From: Dolomedes plantarius
Taxonomy: Eukaryota; Arthropoda; Arachnida; Araneae; Dolomedidae
Assembly: GCA_907164885.2 (NCBI GenBank)
Contig: OU015491.1
Location: forward strand, 116,402,288-116,466,287
Reading direction: 5' to 3'
DNA: 64,000 bases
Shown here in pieces: positions 11,693 through 26,039 of the stretch (position 1 is the stretch's first letter; each line of letters begins with the position of its first letter). The translations under genes were made by a program, and so were the position numbers. The notes beneath the pieces are model-generated. The model was not told the origin of the DNA. It saw nothing but the letters and a program-made list of their open reading frames with translations, and made no database searches.

Positions 11693-14600
11693 CTGAAAGG
11701 AAAAATTTATGTAGCATAAGATTACTGGGCATTTTTTTTTAATCACTAAATGTATTACCATCTCAAGGATATAAAAACTCAGATTTATGAAGTGCCAACT
11801 TATAACAAAATGTGTGATGATATTCACAAACTAGTTGGTACCTGTCAAAACATAACAGCTGGAGTAAATAAATCTACTAAAACACAAATTACACTCAACA
11901 CAAGCAATCACTTCCAAATATTGAAAATCATAATATTAAGAATAGAGAAATACACTTTAAAAAAATTACTATTGAACCCAGCAAAAAGAAAAATGGTTAC
12001 TCAACAGTGCAAAATAAACAATTTCTATCAGGTTTAATTCTATGTGTTAAATTTTATTAAAATTCTTTGGATAAAACCATTTAAAATTAGATTTATTCTC
12101 ACAGGTGATGATTTACATTCCTGCCCTTTTCTTTACATCTTTAACATTCTCTGGGTTTTTAAGCAACTTGCTGATTTTCAAAACATTCCATTAAAAGGCC
12201 ATGTTTATAAGGGAAATCTGTTTACATATGCACAGCTGGTAATTATTCCTCACAGAAACACAATTTTCAGATGTTATAAAACAGAGTACAAAAAATATTT
12301 CTAAGCATCACAGATAATTACACTTCGCTGTAACTACATATGTCTCATTTGAGTTCCTCTAATATAGAAATAAGATAAATAATTACTGAAACATAATTAA
12401 AAATTTTTTTTAATACAACCTCCACGATTTTCATTACTACTGATAACTGAAACACTTATTTTTTAAAACCATGATAGATAATAAAAAAAAGTGTGGAATT
12501 TAAAAAGAAAAAAAGCAGCTTGCAGTTTTAATAACTCCCCGACAATTTGTTAGCTTTGAAATAGCAGTAGAGGTACCTTGCATTTTTTCTAAAATTAAAA
12601 AGGAAAAACATGGAAATATGTCCTTAGGCCACTCAGAGTTTAATCAAAATACAGTGGAATCTCGATCTACCGTTTTTGAAGGGACCAACTAAACTAAACT
12701 AAACTAAACGATAGATGCGGGAACATACAAAAAAGTATTAACATTCCTTAAAGTTTGATATCCCTAAAATATATTTACTCACATAAATGCATACATATTC
12801 GTAGTGTAACTGAAGATAAAATTACAAAGTTGTACTGAAATCCAAGATGATAATAATAAAAAAAGAAATGCACGTAGATACACAGGAATTTTGATTCAAA
12901 TAAAAGTACTTAATCGTCGTTTGTTTTTTTGGCAGTTTTCTCTCCACAAGTAAACAATTTTTGTGCTGCAAATTGCATTCTTTTCGGTATCGGTTATTGT
13001 GTGAAAGTATAACGAAGCGGCAGCCGTGAATCGTTTGTAACTAGAACCATTCCATTGCACTGGATGGGGTCCGACATAAGACCACCAGGAAGTTCTGCTT
13101 CCGGGCGAAACACTCATCGGCCAGTGTAGAACTGCAGTAATCAGAAACTTCTCACACACTAGACCAAACACCAAGGTGCCTCCATCCCAAGGTCAACAAA
13201 AAAGCGGACTGTGAGCCATTGCTGATAAGAACATAAATGTTGAATAGTCGGCGAATTTGGAATGGGTTGCCGAAAATAGGGTACTCCAGGGGCTAAAGAA
13301 TTGAGGAACACCAACGACGAACAAATAATGGGAGTGGAAACCAGGATAAACAAGAGAGAACAAAAATAAGAGACTGTGCATCTCAAATGTTCTGCTTATT
13401 GTTTAATTAGAGCGTCATTCTAGCTCAATCCAGAAATTTATATTTCAGGTTCAGTTATTAGGAAAAAACGATCGATCCGATAAATTAATGTATAGCTGCG
13501 ATATTCTGAACGAATATTGCGGGAAAACGATGGATCGAGGAACGATCCATGCGGTCTTTTTTGCTTGTTTTCTATGGAATTTATTCGGGACTGGGTGATA
13601 TAAACGATACATACGGGAAAACGATCGATCGAGATTCCACTGTATATACAGTGAAACCTCTATCTGTTGTTTTTAAAGAGACCTATTGCACTGAATGATA
13701 AATGCAGGAACATAATAAAGAAACATCATCCGGACTGATTAAAATAATCGACACATATGGGAAAGCGATTATTCAGGAAACAATCAATCAAGATTCCACT
13801 GTATATACAAGGGGTAGCAACAAAAATCTCTCGGGGACTGTCTGGTAGTGCAGCAGACCTTTGCATTGGAGCATATACTTGTAAATTATTAATATTATGA
13901 GAGCTTTGATTTTCTGGTACATAATAAGCAATAGGAGTTCAGATGCAGATAACCCACTTGGAGTCAGCACAGTTGTAATCATGATTCACTTATGCATTTC
14001 AAGTTAAAGAAAATGTAAGCCTAGATCATATGGCAAACTACAGTAGATTTCCATTACATGGGTTGAAGATGAAATTTATGATTACTTCTCATGCCTCTTG
14101 AATTGTGCAAAAACTTAATCTATGCAGCTGACATATCTGGCATTTAAAAAAAAAACCAATAGATGCTAAGGCTCACCTATTATTAAAAGTAAAAATAATT
14201 AAAATATATGCCCAAATTAATGAAAACTTTGAACACACCTAACAGATAAAATATATAATAATACATTCTATACAATATTTATAATTGTTCCATTTAGAGT
14301 CAAAAAGTTCTCAATTGTATATTTGTCATACTTACTCTCCAACACCATTTTAGCAGCAATAGCTGCTGGATAACCAACAGTTTTAGCCATTGCACTGTAT
14401 CCGTCTTTGTCTCCATAAACCACAAAATCAATGTGCCTCATTTCCTGTTCATGAAAAATAATGAGTTTATAAAAAAAATCCAAAACATGAGTTCAGAACT
14501 AAAAAAAAATATATCAAGCATAAATTTTAGAAGGATTACTAATTATACATTACATTTTTGCCATCAGGCCATTGGATGCCTATATTATGCCTCAATATGA

Positions 14601-17600
14601 TAACATCACGTTCACCAGGTTCTATGAGACAGAAAGATTGAAATACAATTATTACACTATCATAAAATGTGCATACAAAAATTAATCTTAAAGAGAAATA
14701 AAAAGAAATATTTCTTTGTAAAATTTACTACAGGAGAGTTAAAAAATTAACCTCTTAAAAATATTCAAGAAAAAATAATTTATTTTACTTTATTGTTGGC
14801 AGTCTCATTTATAGCAGAATAAATGAAACAAATAATTCTAATTTTATGTTCATTTAAAATAATTGTAGTTTTTCTAGATTCTACAGAAAAAAATAATACA
14901 ACAAGATTTATTTATATTTTTGTATATATACTTTTTCAAGTAACATTTACAGTGAAATAACATTTTAATATTGCTTTTATTTAAATATATTTCGTTAAAT
15001 TATAAAGCAGCTTTAACACAGTAAACATATGTTTATCAACAAAATAAATGTTTTCAAAACAGCTAAAATTATTTTAAATATAAGAGATGGATATACCAGT
15101 TTTTAAAACTCATAGGATAAATAAAAAGTCAGTACTAATGTTCTTGTTATACTATTTCCTTTGAAAGGGGGTTTGAACATGGCACTACACTAGAATCATA
15201 CCCTGCCACATAAAGAAGGAATGCATTCTGTCGATATTTTCGCTGAGGAAGTGTTTCTTCAACATGTAAGTACAACTTACAACACGTAAGTACAACTGGA
15301 AAAACATTAAGTACAACTTACATGTTTAGAAAGTACTACACTTAATCATACTTTTGATAATAGTTACAGATTCGGGATTCTTTTTTCTTAAGCATACAGA
15401 TACTTATTCTAGGGTCCTATAGAAAGCTTTACATTTCATAACATATATATTTCAAACATTCTATATTAATGTCTGCAGAAATCACAGCCAATCATCACCT
15501 CAATGCAATACTGAACTCTGCACCATTATATAAGAAATTATCAAACAACAAGAAAAAATCAATCATATCAGACATACTTAACCCTTTCGCTGCGAACGTC
15601 ACGTATACGTGCCAGCAGCTATCCACGTTTCTGACCGAATGTCACATATACGCGACAGCAGCTACCTGCGTTTCTGGCTGAACGTCACCTATACGTGTCA
15701 GTAGTTCGGAACATTTTATTAGTTAATTTTTGGGGCACAAGATGGCAACGCATGTCTATGAAATTTGGAGTACACGTAGTTGGGACCTTCTATTCGAAAA
15801 CAAGACTAGTATGAATCACATGCGGTCTATCGTTTTATGTAAACGAACGGAGGAATGGATGTATTGCATTTGGCTGTCAGCGGGTAGGGCATTTAAACTT
15901 TGCATGTGGTCTTTGTTTACGAGATATCTTTGTTTATTTTTCTTTTGCGGTGGGATTGTAGCATTGGGTATATGGGTTTTGAGTCAGAATCAGATTCTGT
16001 TGCAGTGAGATTTCTTTCCTTTGATGATTTAATATGGAGAAAATATTTAACAGAAGACGAAATTTCTCAATTGATGGGAAATGTGTTTGAAACTGAAAGT
16101 GATTATGAAAGAAGTACAGTGATACAAAAATCTCGTCGGGTGAATCTGTTTATTTGTAACACCGAGATCAGAGTAATGATGAAGATATATCAGACATTTC
16201 TATTCTGAGTATATCGCGGGACGGTACTTCATTGTGGTCTTCTCCCGTAAGGGATTTAACTGTACTAACATTTCCAGCGGCATGCGGAATAAAAGTCGAT
16301 GATGCTGTATCAAAGGAATTGGATTATTTCAGATTTTTTTTGATGAAACTGTAATGGATTTAATAACTAAATTAATGCGTATTTTATTATACTAACCAAA
16401 TTAATACGTATGAGAGGTACATAAATCCGGAAAGTGAACAGAGTTCATCCTCGAAGTATTTTTGCCTGTAACTAAAGAAGAAATGTTTGTTTAATTTGCT
16501 TTGACAATTTTAATGGGTATCGTGAAAAAACCGAAAATTAAGATGTACTACTCAACGAATCCCATGATTGCAACACCTATTTTCAGTAAGGTTATGAGTC
16601 GGAACCAACGCATCGAAATTCTTAGATACTTGCATTTCACTTCTTCTGATGCCAAAAAGATTGAAAAAATTAAACCTTTTTTAGATTTAATCATTCAAAA
16701 CTTTCAGAGTTCTTGATATATTCCTGATAGGAATATATCAGTTGATGAAAGTCTCTTACTGTGGAAAGGGAGAGTAGGATTTCGACATTATGTCCCAGCG
16801 AAAAATATTTTAAACTGTATAACAAAAATTTTTTAGTGGAAAAATAATAAAAGAATGTGTGTAAGTAATCCATATATAGCTTAAATAAATAGATTTGTTT
16901 GTAAATGTTACTATTTTGGAATTTTTCGTAAATTTAGGCTTAGTGCTTAAAAGTCCACTGGCCTGGAGGGTAAGCTCACGAGAAAAACTTCCGGCCTCAG
17001 AGGAAAGCACGTGATCGGTACTGCCGTCACGAAAGGGTTAATATAAAACAATAATACAATGCAAGACCAGTCAGATTTTATCAGAAATAAAATGGAAGAA
17101 TCAACACATATGTAAAATCTAAGTGCTTTTAACACTAGAACACATGAAACGGAATGTAGGGATGAGGAACATTTTGACCTGAATGTAGAGATGTTTGAAC
17201 TGAACGTAGGGATCATTTTGACCCCTAAATGAAATTCTTCCTCTTATATATGTTTTATTTTCTGTCACACAAAGTCGCAATTTTACAACTTTTTCTAAAT
17301 TTTCATAAATATTATGTTTGCAAAATTTTTTTGAGTTTCTTCTATTAGTTCATATACAATAACTGCTTATACCCAGAACTATGGGTAGGAGTCAATTTGA
17401 CCCCAAACACAACATAATTCCTAGAGCTTGCCTTCATTTCCGTTTCATGTGTTTATTATTCTGTAAATAACGCAGTCTTGTTTAGAAAAGCATATGCTTT
17501 TCATTTACTAGAATTCGGTACTAGTGTGGGGTGAGGAATTAGAGTTTGTGATCAAAATCTTGGGGCTATAATTTTTTTTTCAAGAAACTATGAGACAGAA

Positions 17601-20515
17601 TTGTAGAAATCATGAAATACATATGATTGGATATGAAATTCTTGAGATTCCAGCATTTACAAAATGACAGATTTGCTATAGTACATGAAGTCTGGAATAT
17701 TTTAATTGAATTTTATGAAATTGTTATTTATGCTACAAACCGTCTGAGAATGTAACAATAGATGAACAACTTTTATGACAGATGAGCAACTTTTTCCAAC
17801 CAAGACAACATGCAAGATTATATAGTACATGCCTAATAACCGGACAAATTTCAAATAAAATTCTGGCTGGCTGTTGTTGTCAAGTTGGAATATCTTACTA
17901 GGTCAAAGAGGCTAACAGGCCAGAAGAATAAACTGTTGGAAAAAATGCTGTTATCTGTCTGCTTCAGCCATACTAAAACTCTGAAGAAATGTAACAGATA
18001 GCTTTTATACATCGATAAAACTTGACAAGAAACTTCAAGATGATGGTCTGAGTTTAGTTGGGACTATAAATAGAGCTAAAAAGGAAGTTCCCACATCTTT
18101 GAAGACATGATTTCCACTGTATTCAACTATAAATGAAACACAATTGTGTACTTCTTGCATCATACCAATACAAAAAGAGCAAAATTGTGCTTCTTCTAAG
18201 CACCCTACATAATTCATACAAAATATCACAAAATACGAAAAACACACCAGAAGTGATCGAATTTTATAACTTGGCTAAATGTGGGGTAGATGGTGTAGAT
18301 CAAATGGCCCGAAAGTATTCTGTAAAATCCCCCTCACACCACTGGCCAGTACATGTGTTCTATAATATTCTTGACTTAGCAGCTAAATGCATAGGCACTT
18401 TAGACAAACAGTTGTCGAGATTTTATTGTCTTGCTTGATAAAGAGCTAAGAGAAAATAATATTTTGAAGAATGCCGAATTGTCTGTACTACGCACACCAA
18501 GAATGATTACTGATTGTCAACCATCTTTCAAACGTAAAAAATGCCAAATTAAATTATGTAAAGGACACAAAACTTCTGTGAACTATTCCAAATGTAACTA
18601 AGCTCTTTATGGATATTGTACTAGAAAAAAGAGCACTTTAACTACTGCATAAATTGCTGTAAGGAAGGATTGAATCTGCAATTACTAATATAATTAATAA
18701 ATTAACTTTCTATGATGCCTAATGTAATTTTAATGCACCTTTAATTTATAAAAAAATACTTTTAATTAATGAAATTTCTATGATGTTACACTAAATTTTT
18801 ACAGGTCTTTAATTAAAAAAAAATACTTTTCTAAATGATGTATATGCATAAAAACATCTCAAACTTTTTGTGCAATCAAGAAAATTGTTTCAAAATTCAT
18901 GTCTTGCATGCTATATTCTTTTTATTATTTAAAAAAAAAAAAACTATTTTAAAGTGATGCATACTTAGAATAAAAAGCTTACTTTGTTATATTTATATAT
19001 ATTATTTGAAATATAAGGTTAGGCCTTTCTTGTAAGGGGCCAAAATGACCCCTCTCCATAGTTCTAGGTATATCCAAAATGTTGTAGTTCTAGTGTTAAG
19101 ACCCTTTAAAATTAAATTAAAATTTATGGACTTTATAGAGTACCATATGAACACTGATATACTTGTCTCAATGGAAACACTCAAGATTTTGAACTTACAA
19201 CATGAAAAATGACAAATCTTAAGGGTTCATTGGCAATAACCTCCTTAAAAGAAAAATAAGTTGTCCCCCCCCCCCTCCCCTCAACCATAAAAAAACAAAC
19301 ACTCTTGAGAGTTCATCACTAACTTACTCACAAAAGAGAGGATATAGTGCTATTTTTTATTATATAATCATAAAAAATACATTTTAACAAAATAGAGTAG
19401 AAAAAATATTTACACTTACGAAATGCAAGTTTATTAGCCAAAAAATATGTTAATGTATCTAACGGTGTTGAACGCTTTACTATCTCCTCTTCCTCCAGCA
19501 ATCCCATTCTATAAGAGAGGTTGGATATATGAAAGTATTTATATTATAACAATATATTACAGATTAAATATACTTGAAATGATGGTTAAATAAACATTTT
19601 AACACCAAATTAATTGCACATACTTTTCAATAGCTTCCACCCTTTGCTCTGACTTCCCAACGACATCAAAAATGAGATTTTTGAGATTAGGGGTAAGCAA
19701 TTCCTGGTCTTGCTGTCCAAGAAGGCTGCATAAGAATTGTTTCTATACAGAAAAATAATTGAATATTATAAGGGAATTCACCAAAATGTAAAACTATGCT
19801 ATACTATCTTGAGTTTATCAGACATGTATAACAAGGTGAACATTAATCCAAAAGAGAAAATTTAATGTGATCAATATAGTGAATTTTAAAACACTGAGAA
19901 TTTCAGCATATATGTTTATGTGTGTACCAACATTTGAATAGTTTTTTTTTTTTTTTTTATAAAAAGAATGGATGAATAGGGCACAATGTTTTAAAAAGCT
20001 TTAGAACAAAGAAAGAGAGAGAAAGAGAGAAGGTGGAAAGGAGACAAATATAAAAATACATCCCAAGGGCAATCTGTTAAAAGTCAGAATTATCTTATGA
20101 AAAGTATTTTTCAAGAAAAGTATTAAATTCCTGGAAGTAACATATTTAGGAAACAACCAAAAGTACAGTACATGTCATTTTGCCATAATTCAAGTTTTTC
20201 TTGCAGGCTTAAAAAGTGGTTTATTTTAGCATATAATGGAACTCATTAGTTCAGAATTTTAAAATTTCATACAATAGCACACTCATTTAAACTCTAATTG
20301 TTTAACAAAAATTTTCCAAGCAGGATGAACGAAGAATTTATCATGAGGAAAGGAAATTCTTTAAAAAATAATAAATAGTAATCAAGAATTATATGTATGA
20401 ACTACTCTGTCAAGAGGGAAAAAAAGCACCCATTCAGTAGGTAGGAGATTGTTGCTTATATATGCCACAGAAAATATGTTTGAAAATTTGCATCTGTGCA
20501 ATATACACATCAATA

Positions 20516-20558
<43 letters not shown>

Positions 20559-23500
20559 ATAGATTAGATATATTTTACTTACCCAAGTAATTTCTGGTCC
20601 TTGAGGATGTAAACAAGGATGAGGGTTTTCACTCAACAGACCTAAAGCATGTAGAGCTTTGACAACATTGGAATAACCCTAAAAATAGAGAAATACATAG
20701 AATTTTTTTTTTTTTTTTTGTGAACAATGAAAATGTTCAATAAGTCTCAAACCAACAACTCTATGAAGCATTGTAACACCATACATCAAATATTTTAAAG
20801 AGTAATCTTGGAACTTTTAAACCATGTCTTAAATGAACCCTTGAAAAATTTAAACTTTTTAAACTAATATTTTTTAACACATGAGGAGTTATGAAATCAA
20901 TAAATTCAAAGTCAATCAATCAAGCATCACTTAAATTTAATTAAAGATTGACATTCATTTTAACTAGCATAAAATAGTAATAAGTTAAGACCATACAGTT
21001 CTATCAGAACTAAAATTAGTTTCTCTGAGCATTGATTTTAGTGTAAAACACATACACAAGACAAATTTTTGCTGCTACTCCCAGATGAATGATATTATTA
21101 ACATAATAGATTCAAACTTTAATATTATGAATTGCCTTTTCTTCAACCTGCTAAGAATCCCTTATTTGCATGTGCCCCCCCCCCCCAACTTAACTTGAAA
21201 TAAACTAAACCGTTAATAGAAGTTCAGTTAAAATCGGAAAATTGTAGAAAACTTTTAAGAAGGTTGGTTTTTCCTGCTTTTTCAAACTGTGAAACTGAAG
21301 ATTCCGATTATGTTTTTAGCCTTAACATAGATAGTTCTTTAACAATGATATGATCCATAACAAAAATTCGATGCTATATTTTCTTCTCATTTTATTTATA
21401 TTATATTTATTTTTCTCATTGTATAACTTTTTAATACTACTCAAACATCAATTTTATTGTTTTTCAATGTTAAAAAAAATCATTTCATATTTTAAGGACC
21501 ATCTACCAATCAATGCGCTTAGGAGGAACCTAACTGAATTCAATTAGTTCCCCCCCCCCCAAAAAAAAAAAGTTAGAAGCACGCTACGCCTATGCTTATT
21601 TGTGAAAAGGACTCAAGAACAATTATCATTAAAATTCGAAAACACCACAAAACTAATTGCAAAATCAAACAAATTTGAAAAAGCATTCATAATGAGGTTA
21701 TCTATTAAAAAAAAAAATTGAGATGTAAAAGCACATTCATAAAGTATATATTTCATTTACAGGATGTCTACTACTTTTGAGAAAGTCGATTTCATGACTT
21801 TTCATGACCTTAAAAATAAAATTTCATGACCATTGAAGTACATACTAATGTTAAAACTGGACTGAGCCTCCCCGATATTTCACTATTTTTTAACTAAAAA
21901 TATAAAATTTACTAAAATTACATAATATTCAATATTAATATTTAATAATATTAAAAAATTATAAATTTTATATTATATAATCTAAAAGTCCATGCACAAT
22001 CTTGTGTAATACGTTTCAGTAAATGTATAAAACAATTTGGAGCAAAAATATTGAAATTAAGACAGTAAATAAAAATTTTTTAAATTTGAATTTTTATTTA
22101 AAAATTAAATATTGAATAAGTATGCAGTTTTAAAAAATTTTACATTTAAAAATGTACTTTTATTTCAATGTTAAAATGCAATACAGTAAACTCCAGAATT
22201 TCGGGAGGGGGGGTGGGGCGGCATTCGTTCCTGCAGTGGGGAACCATATAATTTGCAAACAAAATCACATCATAAAACTTCTCATAAAGTTTTTAAAAAA
22301 TTTTTAAATTTAAAATAAAAAAGGGGGTAATTTAAAATCGTTATAACTCGAAATATTATCTGTCGAATTTCAAATTTTTTTCACTTAATTAAACAGAAAT
22401 AATTTAGACTCAGGAAAAATTCCTGAGTCTAAATTTTTAAAGATGTTTAGAATAGTATTTATGTTTTCATTTGGTTAAGCTGTAATGGGGGGTGGCACTG
22501 TAGTAATGTTACAATGACGTAACTTTTAGGATAGAATTGGCTGCTGTTTCGCCATAACCGTCACTTACGGAATTGGGGTGTGTATGCATCTTTTACTTTG
22601 CATTAGGATTATTTGTGTGCTTGCATGTACGGTGCATTGAGCCCATACTGTAAGTTGTGTTTGTCTTTTCATTTTCTTTTTGACTTATTGCTTACTTGGG
22701 GGACTCTGGGCCTTGGGATGTCTTTTGGGCTTACCTGCATCCTATTCAGAAAGTTCCCCTTGAGGTAACTGATATGGTTAGGCTCCCTGATGACGAGACC
22801 TGTCGGTTACCTCTATGTTGTTTTATGGTTCAGTTCCAGCACTTATACAGAATCTTGCCGTTGGTGCATGGATGCCCAGAGTGCTTGATTTCTGTTTGTT
22901 TTTTGTCTATATTCGTATCATTTTTATCCATCTCTTTTGGATTATTTATTTGTTTTTTCATTATGGGGATATGAAGCTTCTGAGCTATCCTCTATTGAAA
23001 ATGTTTTATGTTTTCTTTGCAGGATATGTTTTATGTTAAAGTGATTTAGCAGTCTATGCTTGAATTTTAATTTTTGTTTATTTGTATTGTTTATATTTTA
23101 CTCATTTATTAAAAATGAATAGTTTGAGTATGTCTGTATTGGTACAAACATGTGACAAATAAATACAAAACAAAAAAACTTTTTTTAACAAATACATTAA
23201 GGCTGCTGTGTACTAACCCTATTGGATTAACTCACCTCAATGTTAAGTTATGACAAAATGGAGAAGATTAGTAAAAGGATTGCTGACTTGGATTTAAAGA
23301 TTTTTCTTTTCAATTGTACTCCGTAATAGAGAAAGAAATTTTATACCTTCAGGCATTTTTAGTTTTTTAAAAAAATGCAAGTATCATTTTAAAATTTAAA
23401 TTATTCTAAAAAAATCTGGTAGTGTGATTTTGTTGGGATATTCAATGCTCATTCCCCGTTTGTCGCCAAAGGCTGTTATAGAGATCAGCCGCCGTCAAGG

Positions 23501-25959
23501 TAGGCACACTTATGTCTGCACTTTGCCTGTTGTCTCACTGGCTTGCGGATGTGTTTACACAAGGGGTCAGTAATTAGGCGCTAAACCTTTTACTAAATGT
23601 ATATAGTAGCTGCTGTAAATAAAGCTTGATGTTTCAACTCTGCTAGTCATCTTTCCTGATAACCTAACAGTTTTAAACACTCAAATTCTTTTGGTGGATG
23701 CAATTTTTAAAATGAATTATGTTGCAATTTGCAGAAAATTTCAGGCTATCTGAAAATACCATTTTTATATGATTATCAGCTCTTATGTAGCCATAAATAG
23801 TAAATGAATTTTCTCCATAGGTTAACAGCGAAGTGAGTAAATCCAATAGGGTTAGTACACAGCAGCCATAAGGGACATTAAATTATAGATTTTTTTAAAT
23901 GTCTGTAAACTAATACAAACCTTATAGCGAAGAGTACCACGTAGCACAGTGTCAGCTGAATGGATATCATAAGGATCACAATAGATCGTTGAGTCCCTGT
24001 TAGGATATCCTTCCAAATTAAAACCAGGCAAGAAATCAATATCCCGAATGTTATCCATCAGTGCTCCACCAGCAGGAATATCTACTACCTGAAATTAACA
24101 AAAATTTTCTTAAAAAAGGGACAAACAAAATCACAGCATTTACTTAAATGTATATAATTATCTTATATATCTTATATGTATGTATGTATATATACAGAGG
24201 CTGTTCGCACATTTTTTAGATGATTTTGGTAAGCGGTAATAAAAAATCGTTTGCTGCAAAAGAAATAATTGCAATTGTACTATGTTTTTAAAAGTAAAAA
24301 TTATCGTCTGCGGCTTAAAAGTTTTGTTTTTATTCAAAATGGCATTTTTAACAAAGCAGTGGCTCGAAGGCTACATTTATGCTCTTTCCGAAGAGAAATA
24401 TGCATACTCCGTTATCCAAAAACGATGTGAGAGTCATGGTTTTGTGATATCTAAAGCGTCGATAGGTAATATCGTCAACAAGAAAGGAAAAAAACGTCAA
24501 ATTGGAGCCTCAAGTGGGATAAAAATTCCAAAACATGTATCCAAGGAAAAAACGGACATCTTCGACTATTGCAAAGATACGTTGTTTAATGTTAAAAGAA
24601 AATCCCCCTAGTCAAAGGACGGTTGCAAAATCATTAAAATGCTCGGTGTCCACTGTAAACAAAATGATAAACGTTGATTTAAATCTTAAGAAAGCGAAAA
24701 AACGCAATGTGCATCGTCTTCTTCCAAATCATATCGTTGAACACAGGACACACTGCAGAATTCTATATGAGAAACACTTATCCAAAGAAAAATGGAAAAC
24801 AATTGTCAAAATAGATGAATCATGGGTGTATTTACATGATTGCAACAAAAAAGAGCCATTTATTATCATAAAAGGGGAGAAAAAAATTTAAGTACATGGT
24901 TCAAAGAATCGAAAGAAAGTTTTTCTAAGGGATTCACGATTGTTGCTGGTTTTTCTTATAATGGCAAGTTAAAAATAAAGAGTGGAAGAAAATGTCAAGA
25001 TTAACTCTGGAAAGCTGTTCAGGAGAAATGGGATAGAATACCTCTTCTGTCACTTCACAAGGCATTATTATCCTGGAAATTGTGGTGTCGAAAGATAGTT
25101 CAGAATAAGGGATGTCAAATAGAACATTTAAAACACAAGAATTTTATGTAATTTAGTTTTGTGAATACAATATACATAGTCTAAAAAATGTGTGAACAGC
25201 CTCTGTATATATATACATATACATATATAAAACAGTTCTGTAACTAACTGACTGACATACATATAACGCACAGACCAAACCGCTGGACCTAAAGGGCTGA
25301 AATTTTGCAATGGCGATTCTTGTTATAGTATAGAGGTGCATTAACAGATATTTTTGAAAAATTCTTCTTAGATTTCTTAAATTAAATTTTTAAGCTGTTT
25401 TTGTAACATTCTTTAAAGTTTGTATTTAAAATAATAATCTGAGGATTATAAAATTTATATCAAGAGAAAATTCACAACAATTCCTTTAAAATGAAATGTT
25501 TTTCAAATCTTTACTTCCATTTTCTGATTTTTGGTCAATTTTTAAAGATTAATTTTTAGAATTAAATTTTTTAAATGCTGATCACGTGGTTTCTTTTCTT
25601 CTTGTGATACTACAAATTAATTTTGCATCACATGCATAACAATGAAATAAATTGACAAAAAAATGAAAATATGGTAAAAGATAAAATTTAACCACTATAC
25701 TAATTGAGATAGAAGTTTTTTAAGAATTTAATTCAAATTAGTATGTTTTATGGATATTAAACATACAAATTAATTGCATACACTAACCGTTGCATTTAAT
25801 TTGAGTATTTTCTTCTACATTATTTTGTCTATAAAAATATCTGTTAAAATTTTTTTATAAATATATGAATATATATTATTTTTGGCATTAACTGCATACA
25901 TTGACCGTTGCATTTAATTTGAATTTACTCCGTAGCAATTAGTGTGGGTATTCAGCTAG

Positions 25960-26039
<80 letters not shown>

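Noticed and set aside
9907..12304. Several 60-95-codon frames around the AASS 3' end
   Set aside because: AT-rich, Phe/Leu/Ile/Lys-biased frames typical of noncoding DNA. Those at 11481-11827 overlap the terminal AASS exon on the wrong strand or frame.
12896..13386. Overlapping minus-strand frames inside the 12652 element
   Set aside because: No transposase motif. They overlap each other in two frames and are short.
22696..23039. Frames at 22.7-23.0 kb as a host gene
   Set aside because: Two overlapping frames without splice sites or family match. Transposon debris is more likely.
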